From Stenopsyche tienmushanensis (lineage: Eukaryota > Arthropoda > Insecta > Trichoptera > Stenopsychidae): a DNA stretch of 64,000 nt. Positions within the stretch are counted from its first letter, which is position 1, and each line of letters starts with the position of its first letter. A program made the position numbers and the translations under genes. Below are positions 1-13,200 of this stretch, piece by piece. The stretch lies in contig WACJ01000476.1 in the NCBI GenBank assembly GCA_008973525.1, positions 1 through 64,000 of the forward strand, written 5' to 3'. The notes beneath the pieces are model-generated. The model worked only from the letters and a program-made list of their open reading frames with translations, was not told the DNA's origin and did not search any database.

Positions 1-1001
1 AATACTTCTATACAAATTTACCTGTAACGTTCAGTTTCTAAATATATAACAAGTAAATAAATAAAACAACGGAAACAATTTTCTCTCCGTGTTGTATTCG
101 TATTTATACGACAGAAGAGGATTGCTGCTGCATGCCGTGTTACCCGAAGAGACACAATGCCCACATTCAAGCCACAAAGAAATACAATGTTTTATCAACA
201 ACAATAAATAATTATAATAATGGACATTAGGAACATAAATAAGCGTTAAATGGAACATAAATTCTCCTCAATTTACAAGATACAAAAATGTAGAATATGA
301 ACGTTAATAGCAAAATATATATAAATTATGCCTCCTTTGATAAAAAATAATAAAAGCATAAACAATGAAGAATTAAATCTGGTTGCTGTGAATTGAATTT
401 TAAGCATTCGAAAGAAAGTTTTTCATACTTTAACACTTGAATCATGAACTTTCATGAAAATTAGTCCGTCGCGCTTATATTATGCAATTAGCGTTCATTT
501 GAACAACTGTTTCGAGTTAAATGACCCGTTTACCAGAGCAAAACAACATAAACGCACATGCTATTAGTCGTTCATGTTAATCAATGTCCAATTTTCACAC
601 ATATTCATCCGCAGGATAATTTTTTAAAAGCTGAAAAATAATAGAATACAATCGTGATCTTATATTCTTAGATACGTTATTGAAAATATTTATTATTCAA
701 CTGAATTTACTTGAAGAAATAGCTTTAGTGAATCGAATACTCCTATATATAGAACGAAACTACGAATTCCGTAGCGAATGTGTTATTTTATGACGACTGG
801 ACGTGTTATTACATCAGAGCCTTTTTACAGGGTCATGCTAAAAAAATATTGAAACATATCGAGATGACAATAATTCAATAATAATCACTCATGATCGTCA
901 CTTTAACACATTGCTTAAAATGTGATCAACATAGTCAAGTGCAGGATTATGACATCCTCAATATGGGGCAGGATCACATCCATATCATGTGTTTTATATA
1001 A
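1..1001. other. AT-rich noncoding, nothing recognised
   Basis: No transposon end or convincing exon seen. The minus-strand 75-codon frame at 31-258 is low-complexity. Confidence 0.5.
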
Positions 1002-1003
1002 TA

Positions 1004-1705
1004 CACTTGGGTATGTTTTTATGCGGATCTTTTTTATGCGATTTTGAAGTTATGCGGTTTTCAAAAATAATGGAACATATCCTTCATTTTTCTATAGAGG
1101 ACAAAGCTTTTTTTATGCAAAAGCGCATTAAAAAAATCTAAAATGAACACTAGTACAAAATACAAAGGGTTAAAGTGTGAGTGTATATAGAACCGAAAAT
1201 TGTCCACGGTTGTTGTTAATCTTTATTTTATTTTATTGCTTATGATATTTTTTTTATATAGATTTATTCAGATTAATTTACTCCAATGGAGAAGAAAAAT
1301 AAACGCAGACGAAACGCAATTTCTCTAGAAAAGAAACTGGCAATTTTGAATTATTTGGCGAATCAGTCATCAATGGCACAAAATTAAACCAAAAATTTAT
1401 ATCGTATTCAAGAGATCCGAATATATTGGAAAAACAGAAAAAATAAAACATAAAATATCGTGTAAAATAGACTTTAAAAAAGCAATTCTAAGATGTATTG
1501 TGTTTTTGTTTATAAGATTTTTTTATAAACTTTTTTAATGCGATTTTTGGTACATTCTAACACATTGATTTGAAGTTATGCGGTTTTAAAAAAAATTTTG
1601 GAACCTATACTTCAATTTTCTATATAGTTCAAATCTTTTTTATGCGATTTTTTTATATGCGACTCCTCATGGAACATATCTATCGCATAAAAACAGACCC
1701 AAGTG
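1004..1705 (+). mobile_element. pogo/Tigger-like DNA transposon, internally deleted, TA target duplication
   Basis: The ends are inverted copies: CACTTGGGTATGTTTTTATG at the left, and at the right CGCATAAAAACAGACCCAAG followed by TG. Both are flanked by TA (1002-1003 and 1706-1707), the target duplication of the Tc1/mariner-pogo superfamily. Subterminal stretches are rich in ATGCGATTTTT/ATGCGGTTTT. A block at about 1037-1110 recurs in direct orientation at about 1565-1650, so the right side carries a second copy of a left-end segment. Inside is the start of a pogo-type transposase gene. At 702 bp it is far too short to be autonomous. Confidence 0.75.
1286..1387 (+). pseudogene. N-terminal fragment of a pogo/Tigger transposase (CENP-B N-terminal helix-turn-helix)
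   Basis: The frame runs 33 codons from ATG to TAA. It begins MEKKNKRRRNAISLEKKLAI and continues LNYLANQSSMAQ. The pattern of a basic start, then S/T-L-E-x-K-L-x-I-L-x-x-L, is the first helix region of the CENP-B N-terminal domain that binds transposon ends in Tigger elements. The DDE catalytic part is absent, deleted in this copy. Its location between matching TIRs supports the call. Confidence 0.65.
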
Positions 1706-1707
1706 TA

Positions 1708-3521
1708 CAATCATATCTTCGTGTCTTCGATACTGTAGATAACAAAACCGTTGAATTTCATTTGTGAACACTCACCCAGCGGATCACCCGGGGGGAACGT
1801 ATCGAATGCATTTTCAATTGGAATTTAATAGCTTTTCTTGGAAGGTACTTAAAAATAAATCGAAACTATGTTTATATGACAGATAATGACTTTCTGGATT
1901 CGCAAAATCTGGGATAAAGAACTAAGTAACCTTTAAAAATGCATTTTACAATAAAATGTTAGACTTATTCCTATCTATAAATTCAATTTCATTATAAATA
2001 TAAAAAATGAAATAAAATAGAGCCATTTGATGAAATTGATGAGAATCAGATCTGATGAAAATAGTAGAGTCGCGTCGAAATGAAGTCAAATAAAGACCTG
2101 AGCAAATCCTCGTCGCTTCATAATCACTCGCTGATACAGATTATTTAAAGAATTTAATCTCGATTAAGCGCGATTATATTTAAAACGTTGATAAAGTGTT
2201 AAATCTTAAATGATAAACTTACATTTCATCCATGTTGAATATCGATTTCTTTTTTAAATAAACGCAAATTTCATAGAAATACTAATGTAATCAATAATCA
2301 GCTTACTGTTATCAGCTGTTTGGATTAAAATTGCACTTTTGTACTCAATTTTATATATATAAATTGAAATACTAAATTGACTAATAACATTTCCGAAAGC
2401 ATCATAATTATACTTAACATCCAAACATACAGCTGAAGTTTTTTATAGACACACGAATCAACGAAAAAGATACAATTTTTTTACAAAGTTTAAAAGATCT
2501 GAACGCCAAGATTTTATAATGGCCAAAATATTACGAATAAACAAAGACAAAGTATTGCGGAAATACAACGATCCAAAGTGGAAATTGGATCGGATTCAAA
2601 ACTATACAAAAACAAGAAAAATATGTGAAATATGGAAAAGAAGATTTAAATCAAAGTAAATTAATGGCAGTTGTATTCTTTGACCTATAACATGATAAAA
2701 TTTATGATCGTTAATAGTTCTGGATAAATATACAATCATGCTAATGCGTGCTTTGGAGCGATTTACGACCTGACAAGCCTCTTCATTACACTCTACGTTT
2801 GCTAATAACCAATAATGTTGTGTTTCAATTGAACTTATTCAGTCTTACAATCGCGGCACTATTTAATGGAAATGTTTGCCTATTTTTGGATTTCTTTGTT
2901 GGGTTTAGTTCTGGGAATGGTACAGAATAATCCGGGAGATCAAACCGTTTTCTTTAAGCTTTGTATCATGATTTGTTTTGCGGTAATAATTCCTGAAAAT
3001 ACACACTTTTGGGCGTTTTGGCAACATTTGAGCAACACCAACATTCGCCACGTAGTCTCAAATCATAATACTGTTTCCTCCATTCTTTATAGCAGGTACA
3101 ACGTACTTCCAAGAATAATCCTCAAAGTTTGATTTATTGAAATACAGCGTTTGATCGATTGTTCTTAAATAATATAATGCGCATTAAAGTCTCTCCATGA
3201 ATAGATTTCTTGTTTCAATTTTAGAAAGACTTCTGTCTTGATTTGTAGCTTTTTAGGCTTATAACTTCATTGAACCTTATTTTCGCAGCCTTTGCAGAAG
3301 TCGACCATCTGGTTTTCTACACTGAAACAGCAGCAAACCCAATCAAACCTTTTATCCAATCCAGAGCCGTATTTTTAAACTTAACTGACACTATTATAAA
3401 TGCAATATATTAAATATTATTATAATGTATATAAATGTTTTAAAATAATATACAAAGATAATCCCAAAAGTATCGTAAAGATATAAAACTGTTGTAAAAA
3501 CAATACTATGATAGAAAGTGT
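1708..3521. other. Noncoding, one short repeat
   Basis: Apart from the short repeat at 2556-2625, nothing is recognised. A hydrophobic 88-codon frame at 2866-3132 begins MEMFAYFWISLLGLVLG but has no family resemblance I can name, and its codon use is like its surroundings. Confidence 0.4.
2556..2625 (+). repeat. Short dispersed repeat, partner at 12859-12925
   Basis: GCGGAAATACAACGATCCAA, then AATTGGATCGGATTCAAAAC, pairs with GCGGAAATACAGGGATCCAA and TTTGGATGCGATTCAAAACT at 12859. Nature unknown. Confidence 0.4.
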
Positions 3522-3683
3522 CTAGACAAGAGCCACTACATTGCTTCCGTGATCGTACAGATCATAGAAAATGCCGCAAGAAGCTCTAAAAGAGGACGGA
3601 ATGGCCATAACGTTTGTATGCTCAATCGGTCCGCTTTTCGGATCGCTGATATGACGAATGAGCGGATCGCGATTGGATGCCAT
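3522..3683 (-). CDS. 53-codon terminal-exon-like ORF, unknown function
   Basis: The minus strand has a good acceptor (CTCTCTTTTCTTCG...TTATTTTCAG ending at 3686). It is followed by GT and an ATG-led frame of 53 codons closed by TAG. The peptide starts MASNRDPLIRHISDPKSG and has a soluble-looking middle (EHTNVMAIPSSFRASCGIF), then YDLYDHGSN and VVALV at the end. No transmembrane segment is obvious. The acceptor leaves two bases (GT) before the ATG, so an upstream exon ending in phase 1 would read through as Gly-Met-Ala. The spectraplakin first exon is on the same strand and ends in that phase. I do not recognise the family. A diverged copy at 25308-25475 on the plus strand, including part of the acceptor, shows it belongs to a duplicated sequence. 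It could be a real terminal exon or an old repeat. Confidence 0.35.
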   Translation of the reverse strand: MASNRDPLIRHISDPKSGPIEHTNVMAIPSSFRASCGIFYDLYDHGSNVVALV

Positions 3684-3837
3684 ACCTGAAAATAACGCTA
3701 ACGAAGAAAAGAGAGATTAGATAACTTAATATATATTATAAAAATGGACAGTCAATCAGTGTTAGTTCATGTAAAGTAGAATGGTTAAATTTTTTTTTTA
3801 AAAAAACATGTGCAACTCTCGGCCGGATCACATGTTA

Positions 3838-3935
3838 GGTTCGATATTTCTCTTTTTCAAATCCAGAAAATCAGGACAAATCCCAAACTATCAAATAGTT
3901 CAGAATCCAACGCACTATACCAACCTTTGATCATT
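3838..3935 (+). repeat. Dispersed repeat 'ATCCAGAAAATCAG', copy 1
   Basis: AAATCCAGAAAATCAGGACA, then AGTTCAGAATCCAACGCACT and ATACCAACCTT, is paralleled at 19660-19765 and, more distantly, at 29095-29215. Confidence 0.4.
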
Positions 3936-6419
3936 CCATATTGCAATTATTGAATTTATTATTTGCAATTAAGATATGATACAAGTGTATCATAATTATA
4001 TTTTGGCAGATAGGTAAGAACATATCACTGAATGATTAGCAATACATGGAGGTTCTATACTTGTGACCAAAGCTTTATATCTCCGATAGAATGAAAGCCT
4101 ATCGAACATATTGGATCATTAAATTGGATCTCATTGGAGATAAACACAGAAACTCATTCGGATCGTTGAGGCCCTGTCTACATTTGTATTTCACGAACGA
4201 ATATTTCACGGCTAATAAAAAAGTAAACGAACAGCACGTGGATATGAAGTCGCGATTAAATGATAGTCCGCGCCTTTCGTACATACAAAAATGTAAGTCA
4301 CGAATGGTTCGAAATCGTAAATGGCTACAGTTGCGTGCATTTTAGTTCATTGTATTAATAGACTTCCTACCGAATGGCCAGATATCATTCCGTGAGAAAA
4401 CTTCATAATACTATCTTCAACTTCACGTGACATACATTTCCTCTACGGTTTTACTACCATTTAGCATCTGCTGAAATCAACTCTTCTTTAGCGCCAACAA
4501 TAGACCTTTCGCATAAACATCAACTTGGCAAAACTGGCAAACATTCACGGAACAACTACCGTAATGCACATTAACCACATAAAATACACGATTTACAACC
4601 GTACCTCAAAGTATGTTATTAATAATGGCAGGAGCCCGTTAAAACAAGTATTAAACTTGTCATACAAGGAGCTTTATTCACATAATATATTGAAATCCGA
4701 AATAACGATATTAAAAAAAACACCCATCTTACATAAAATAGCGATTAAATCAGGTTTAAACCATAATGGACAACCTTTCCAACTAACAATATCTCAATCA
4801 ACCAGTTTTACCCTTACATTTCGTTGGGATTATTTTCAAGTTTCCCCACGCTAAACGAGATTTCAACCAAAGCAATTTATTTCATAAATTTTCAGCAAGA
4901 CTTTTAATAAGAACCTTTATCTACGATTCGATACACCTGCTTGCCACGTAACGAGTGGGTGTTCAAAGTTTGAGATAAACGGAAAGGCTCGGTCGAAGCG
5001 TTCTAAGTTATCGAAACTTTCATACAACCGTGGGAGCCATTATATGTATACGTATTTAAATTTTATGATATGTAATAGCACTTTACAGTCCATATAAATA
5101 ATAGAAGTGTCGAAAGCTGGAATGATACGAGTAGATAAATACAGAACGTACATGCAGAGTGATTAAACGAATCAACAATAGACTTTTCACCCACTTAACT
5201 GCAGACATCATATTAGAAAAGCCGGAAATACCAACATTATCTTACAAGACCATAGATAAAATGAACAAATTATGAACCCATGTTAAGAAGTGAATCACTG
5301 AAATGGTGTCTATATACGAAGTATTTGGTCAGCCACTTGGCAAATAATGCTAAACAATTCATATCCAAGGGATAGAAAAAAACTTATGGCATTGTTTATT
5401 AAAGCTAAAAGAGGGTTTTTTTCTTAAATAACAGGACTACAGGAGCTTGAATTGGTAATTGTCATTGTTATTTTGCTTTCATCAATTCAATTTGTAGCAT
5501 GTCTTGCCTACATTACCAAAAGAATATTTCAACATTCTTATTACGCATCTATCCAAGCAACTATTTCCATTTGATATACTAAATGTATTCATATTTTCGA
5601 TCGATCGTCTGGAAGCAAGATTACTCTGATTTATTAATTCTAAAAAAATAATTGATGAACATACAAGTTGGCCAAGGTTGCTTATGAATGATTAATTTAC
5701 AACATTAATATTACATCATTTAAGAAGAATGATAATCCTGCAAGACGCCCATAGTTTACAGCAATCACGCATCCTACTTAATTGATTTATTATTTTATCC
5801 CATCCATATCCAATATTCCAACAGAATATTTCTTATTAAGGAGATGCTCAACTGTGAGGAAAAATTACATACTCTTTAAAAAAAAGCATAGAAACGTTTA
5901 TTCAACAAGCAAACCCCGGATTAAAACCGGTTTGCATTCTTAGAAAATGTGGTTATACTGTAAATTGTTTTATCGTAGGGTTGATAATTTTACACATGAC
6001 ATAAAATGGAATTAAAATTGCGATAAATCTCTACCATGGAACCTTCTTATCGTCATACGTCTTAGCAATTAATAAAATCTTATTTTTAAACTAATCAATA
6101 TTAATATAATGGTTCATAACTTCGACTATTATTATTAAGGTTGAATTAAGAAAATGAATGTTTTTCAAGTTGTACAAACTTGTACGTCCGTTTGCTATCG
6201 GGCCGCTGACGCCAAACAGAAGATGGTCAGGTGATAATAAAAAGGCTCTCCTCTTAACTAAGTTTTTTCTTTATTTCAGAGAGAGATCAGCTACGAGATT
6301 ACCGGCAAGCCAGAAGGAAGAACACGTCTTCCTGCAACAAAAGCTATTGATTGTCTCGCCGATAGGTAATCCAATCCCGAGCCAAAATTTCGATCACAAG
6401 ATTTCGGATGGCATTTGAC
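3936..6419. other. Noncoding, no clear element
   Basis: A 109-codon frame at 4525-4854 starts with TTG, has no domain, and is judged chance. No transposon ends seen. Confidence 0.4.
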
Positions 6420-7258
6420 CATCCCGGGATTCCGAGATCGGGATTCTCAATGGTTTAAGAAATTACATTGATAAATTTGAACAAAAATACTAATAAGTCC
6501 ATTCAAAAATACTAAAAAAAAACAAATATTATTTTGAAAATATGCCCAAAGTAATATTAAAGCGTTTCGTCATTTAGTCTGGATCTTATTTTGGAAGTCA
6601 GGTAACCTGCTGCTGAAAATTCACGCTCGACCTCCACACTCGTTGGAGGTATCATCATCAGATATTTAAATGCTAGTTCGAGTTGATGACCCCATGAGCC
6701 CCCAATTTCGTATGACACCATCAATGTAACTGATAAAATTCCTTTCTGCTGAAACACGGACTTAAGCTCGCGAAATTCCCGATTTCCCGACAAATTATTT
6801 ATTTCCGTCGCTGCAAATGAATACTTATATACTATAATACTTTGGTGTGATTCGTAATTATATTAAAGAGGAATACAAAAATTCTGAATCCCGTATATAT
6901 TATACTTCATATTGATATACCCATTATTAGAGTCGAGGTGTAGTAAATACATCACCGGTAGGGAAAGGTTAATGTAACAATTTGAAAAACATACATGTAC
7001 ATACTGTATATATGTATACATAGATTAGACAGTTACTGCCCCTGGGCGTCGCATAAGCTCGCTAATTAATAGTTACGCCACTGTTTTCAAGCGTTCAGAT
7101 TTCGGCGGGAATGTCTCGATTTAGTAGCCTTCAACGTGCTGGTGAGGTGTATGATTTTTGTTAGATAAAAATTTCAATCCCAAATTTTTCGGGATTACGT
7201 TTACTAATCCCGGGATTCATGAGCACCTAAAATTCTCTGGGATCCCGAGATTGAATTC
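6420..7258 (-). mobile_element. hAT family 1, copy A (transposase side on minus strand)
   Basis: The left end is rich in ATCCCGGGATTCCG and the right end in TCCCGGGATTCATGAGCACC. The middle carries the family signatures TCGAGGTGTAGTAAATACAT and TTACGCCACTGTTTTCAAGC. The same segments recur in order at 15.2, 28.5, 33.1 and 62.5 kb. It encodes the C-terminal hAT dimerisation domain on the minus strand (separate entry). It is too short for a full transposase and therefore non-autonomous. Confidence 0.75.
6557..6793 (-). pseudogene. hAT transposase C-terminal dimerisation domain fragment (copy A)
   Basis: The open frame covers the conserved end of hAT transposases: LELAFKYLMMIPPTSVEVER, then EFSAAGYLTSKIRSRLNDET. 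The E-R-x-F-S-A-A-G-x-x-x-(S/T)-x-x-R-x-x-L signature is intact. The upstream catalytic (RNase H-like) and zinc-finger parts are missing, so this is a remnant of a mobile element rather than a host gene. The frame has no ATG at its start. Confidence 0.78.
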
Positions 7259-10200
7259 TTTAAATACAACTATTTTAAAATATAAAGAGGATGGCTTATT
7301 ACTCATCATCTATAAAGTAACATATTCTTCAAATGCAATCAATCCAAATTTAATTGGATACGTTTTAAAAATTAATAAGAATAACATAGTCAATCAAAAA
7401 TTGAAGGTAGAACCAATAACATTCACATTTCGAGCGAATGTTATAGTAATTGAAATGTAATAACTGATTTTATTATAATCAGCAATGGCCTCATTAAAAG
7501 TTAATTAAAACATACAAACATAATAAAAACTTTGTTGCAATAAAACAGAGTAGGCGCCAACTTAATTTGCATCCGTGACATTATAAAAACAATTAGCCTT
7601 GTTAATAAAAAAAGGTGCGTCGAAACGCCCAAAATTATGTCACGTCAGTCAAAATAAAACAATTTCCATATACTACGAAGGCTTTGTGAACCAAATACAA
7701 GGCACATTCATGGATTTCGGTTTTATACCTATTGGTTCACCTTGTGGATGCATCGGGACCTTAAAAATAACATACAGGTCATGGTCTATTTTAGCAGTTA
7801 GTCTCACGTATTATCCAGAACGGGTTTAGACTCGCGAAGAGTACCGGATCCTTACATAAGAGTTTAAACCAGTCGTGCTGCATTTGCCTCGGAACGATTC
7901 CTACTCCGAAGAAGTCATTGCGAATACAAAAAGAGCTCACGACTTGGTTATGGTCAAGTTGTCACCGAAGACAAAGCTCCTCGGATGAATCACTGTCGAC
8001 TGTCATTACGTGATATTACTTGCAAAAATAAATTGCGCAAGAGCACACGTCCGCGGCACCGATCTCTGGAGACGACCCAAATATCATAATTTAATGAAAA
8101 TCCTTCAGGCAGCACCGAAGATGCACTTTCATGAACGCGAACAAAGCCCGACGGAATTGATCCATGCGAAAGTGGGCTCTTTCTTGGTAATCATGAGTCA
8201 ATTAGGCGAATCCACCTTCGAAGTGGACGATCACTGAATTTTGGCTAATCGCTTTATTTATGGAGCGAGCGCCTGGCACGAACGAAAGTGTTATTACGAA
8301 CTAAAATACAAGAAAAAAACGAACCACATTTCCGCACATGTTAATTTCATAAACGTCTTAATTTTGCGCTATCATTAAAATAAACCTCAGGAATTGGCCA
8401 TTAAGCAATTTAACGATCGAAGATGCTCTACATTTGAAACAAGGAGGATACGTCAATACCCGCTAAAATGATACATGACCCGAAGGACAAGTTAATGTTG
8501 GCTCTGACCTTTTCCACTTGTATTATCATTTCAGTAAATGCGATGTCTCGACAATCGTCTAAATTATTTAGATTGTATGGAAAAAATCTGAGCAAATAGA
8601 ACACGTTAGTCATAATTGGAAGCATCGTGGAGTCGAAGTAAATTATTTCACGGTACAATACGAATTTCTTATCGTAATATTTAAATTCTGAAAAAAAAAC
8701 AATACATCATAAATCATCTTGTAAGAATATAAATATATTTTTATTAACATATTTTTTTTTAATTTCCATACACTTGATTGGGAATGTCGCGTTTCGACCT
8801 TTAAAGGCCGCCGTCATCATCCGATTAATTGATCATTTACAAAGCAAAAATAATTCCAATACTTTTCGCATAAGAAAAAGTTAAAAAACCGATCTCTTTT
8901 AAGCCCAAAAAGATAGAAACGTCCCTTAACTGCAAAGGTTTTATAACAAAAAGCCTTATTATTACTGAAAATAATATTTTAATGATTATTTTATACTTTA
9001 TTTTATATTTTATTTTAACATTTTCATTTTTTTTTATTGGCACAAAATCTCTTAAAAAAGATGTTTCAAAATATAAAAAAATCACATTAACGAAGATCAT
9101 AATAAAGAATTAGATTTATTGAAACTAAATAAAAAGCGCTAAAACTAATCAATACAATATTCTAGATTTTTTGAACTAGAATCTTAATTGAAAGCAGAGG
9201 AAAAGAAAAAAAACCAGCAAAAACAGATAAAACATAGAGGCTTTGTATATAGTCCAGTTTTAAATATTAATTACTTTACATGGCCTCGATTTAATGCCAG
9301 TATTTAGTTAGTTTTAATAGTTTATACCAGCGGTTCTTAAGGGGAGCTAATGGCTGTATGATTCATAGTGTGCGTTATAAGAAACACTTAGAAATGATAG
9401 GCTAGAAACAATACATTCTGAACACTATCTATATATAAAAAGATATCGATTGGAGGGGGCAGAAAATAAATTGAATTCGTAGAAGAACTAAATGAAATGA
9501 ATACAAGAAAACGCCCAGAAATTATGATTGTAAAATTACAAAATTCGAAAAAGATATTTTAACTAAAATGCAACGATTAATAACATTTAAATTTGGAAAA
9601 CTCTGTTCTGATGGCTGAATTAACATCAAATTAATATACTGATGTAAATATCAGATATGAAATGGCGATTAAACAATATTACACGATGATGAATAAGTAA
9701 CTGCAAAAATTACACGGTAAGAGCTTCAGAACGGATGCTAGAACTATGTGGGTTCGCCACAAGGCCGTATTAGATAATTTTATTTTCCCATTTTTATGCA
9801 TTTTTATTCTTATTCCATAGAAAAATTTAACACTGACTTTTACGCTTTGTTTTTTGGCAAGTATGATTATTTTTTACGACTCTTCTAAAATTGATGTGTA
9901 AACAGTTAACGACTTCAAAGAGCGTATATTGAGAATGATTTCATAAAATTAATAATTCTGTAATCTTACTGATAGAATAATAAGTTAGAAACTTGAAAAA
10001 ACATGAATGGGAAATAAATTGATATCAATGCAAATTTTCTTTTCTGCTCGAATTTTTCATAATATAATATATTGGAAAGCATTCCATTGCGACCATCCTT
10101 CGTCCAATCGTCTCGTCTTATTACCTGTCGTAAATTTTCGTTATAATATTCAATTTACACGTTTCATCCCTTAAATGCATCGAACTATAAACGTATTTAA

Positions 10201-13200
10201 CGCCTATTTTTTCAAAAACCCTAAGCATTATTTTACGCGATATTCTTAATACTACGCATAAAAAAATACACACGTTTTATTCGCAACATTCAACGCTTAG
10301 CAGCGTTCAGAAGCCAAATAAAAGGAAACATCGTTTAGTCTGAGAGTTTTTTTAGTGCATTTTAGTTACTTTCGCGCGGCACACGTGTGAGTACATTGCA
10401 GAGATTTTTCGCATGTCATGATCCTTTGAGATGCACAAAAAAATAATGGTTTGAGTCATTGTCAGCACTTTGTGTGAGTAATTCGCACATGATACCAGAC
10501 GTAAATGCTTTCGGCAAATGGAGGAAAATTTCCAAACGTTTTACATTCTGTTTGAAAATCTTCGGAAGACAAACGGGTATCATTGAATTGAATAGTTCCA
10601 TAAATTTCAATGCTACATTTTTATCTGCGGCAGTTTATAAATTATGCTACACAACCATGCATTACGTCGACAGAATGTTTTAAGCCATTGGAGTTTAACC
10701 TGAAGAATCCGGCGTCAAGTATTCATCGATTTTAAATGCAAGTCTGAAGTCCCCAAACTGTTTATAATATTTAATGAAATTATTGTTGATGAATTGTCTT
10801 TGAACATTTGAGAGCACCTGAATGTCAGTAAATACTAATCTAGGAATGAAAGCAGAGGGTTAGATGCCGGATATGAAACAAACCACACCCCATTAGTTGG
10901 TTAGGGTGATCAAAAATAAACAAGACAATATTGACACAACATTCTAAAAATGTATTGTTATAGTATTTCTATTAAATAGTCCCGATTCGGTTCTTTGAAT
11001 TCTGGAATATTACGTCATTCATCTGATGCTCAATCTTCTTCTGCCGTCAGAGTTTCAGATTGCCATTATACATTATGCAGCAAATCCACAACAACCATCC
11101 ACATAACACGGGTTGAGGGAAACATATTATACAACCCTCATTTATAATCTAAAATATCCGCAACATTCTCAGCACTAATCCTTATAGAGAGCGAACGCAG
11201 AGAATTCCAAATGATATTATATAAAAATAAGTATGCCAAAATGTGTTTACAAATACACGACTCCACGTGAATACAAACCAAATGAGTTTCCATTACAAAA
11301 TACACACTAATCTCTAATTTTTTAACGTCTACAGTTTCATCAGAATAAATTTGCATCGTAAATATTCACAACATTTTTTTTACAGACCAACAGTATCTAA
11401 AATATTTACGTTTCACTCACAATAATCGACATAAATCATACTTCATCGAAAAAAGCCATAGCAGCTCGATGCATGCCGATTTCTCTTCATTGGAGCAAAA
11501 TATGCATCAAATGCAACATTGAAGCTTTTTCAACATTACGGACATTCAGCATTGCGGAACAGCGATGCATTAATAATGCACTGAATCCCACCCAAAATCG
11601 CGCAGAATTTAAATCCGCAAATCCTGTTTTGAAGCTGTAAATGAGAACGCATTATCATACATCGCCTCACTCGAAACATCGGTTTTATTCAAGCATGCAA
11701 CGAATACCGAAGTCGATTTCGGTACCAAATTTATTTGGTGTAAAAAAGGACAATCGTGCTAATGGAAGATGCATCAAGATTGAATATGAATGCTTGTTAA
11801 TTGAATGATTTTATAATGGTGAAAATCGCTGCACGAATGCTAATTTTCTTCAAGGCTCCTATTCCACAAATTATAATCAAAAGTCGAGTTTTTTTTCTGA
11901 ATTAATCAAAATAAATAAAAACACGTGATTTTGAGCAACATTTACGAAAGACATACTCATGCTATTTATAGTACAATCAAGAAGAAAATGACACCATACG
12001 GCATGAGCCACCGCAACGTCAGCCGAAGATAAAGAGATGCGGTTTTTGCATTTCAGCAAATACCGTCATTGCTTCGAGAAGAGCATCCAACACAAATTGT
12101 AAATGCTTTGTGGCAAAGATGACGGTGTACATTTACGCATACCATTGAAAATTATGAGAGGTAAAAATGATATTATTTTCCTAAATAAGAAGAACCGCGA
12201 GATGAAGACCTGATTGGTGATTGTTAATATGAAATATGAAACCTTGTGTTGTCTATGTATATCTCACCATTTTCACATTTTTTCAGACTATAAATACTCC
12301 TTTCCATAAAATTCCGGATTATAAGGGGTCGGGGGAATCAGAGACTTTTGAACTACCAAAATATTCTAATTCGTAGTGTACAATAACTGAATATACTAAT
12401 GTAATTAAATATTAACACGTTAAATGCGGAAAGCATATTTTTATAAATTATGCTATCTTAGTTAACGTCGGGTAAAATATACATAGGCGACGTTTTCTCA
12501 GTATTTCCCAAATTAATTGGCTTATGATGATTTACTGAAAGTGATGAATGGTTTTATAAATGCTCTATGAATTTTCCGTGAGTCGCCCCTCCCCCGCAAT
12601 TAATGTATTAAGAATTTTTTCTCAATATGATAAAAGATCTACATTTTGTTATATATTTTAATAATGAAGACCGCAAAATAGTAATTCCAACTGACAAGTG
12701 AGTCAGAAATAATTGGATGTCTCTTTGAACACATCTTTGCACTGCAAGGTTGAAAATTACTAGTTATACAAAGACTACCTTTGTACTCTAAGCAGCTAAA
12801 ATCTGGATGTGAAATATTATGAACCCATTTGCTTCTCGACGGCATGAATGCTACATTTGCGGAAATACAGGGATCCAAAGCAAAATTTGGATGCGATTCA
12901 AAACTAAACGAAACAAAGAAAAACTCAAAAGGAAAATACGGGATAGGAAACAACACAGATGATAAATGGACGTTGTCGTTGACCCATTTGGGAGGATTTT
13001 ATTATTTACATCCATATCGAGAAGATCGATAACCCAAAAAGAGCGGCCAGCGAAATCAAATGCTTGGAATGCGTCCAATTAAAGGTCAAATTTAAAAGCC
13101 AAAATGAATTCATCGCCCTCGAGAGACAACAAGAAGTGATGTCACCAATTTAACACTAAGAATTCACACGTCTCACCATTAATGTTAAGGCAAAACAATG

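Noticed and set aside
2748..3132. Hydrophobic frames that might be a chemoreceptor exon
   Set aside because: No conserved receptor motif (such as TYhhhhQF) and no good splice sites; AT-rich DNA often translates to hydrophobic peptides.
4525..4854. 109-codon plus-strand frame
   Set aside because: It starts with TTG, has no domain, and base composition is like its surroundings.
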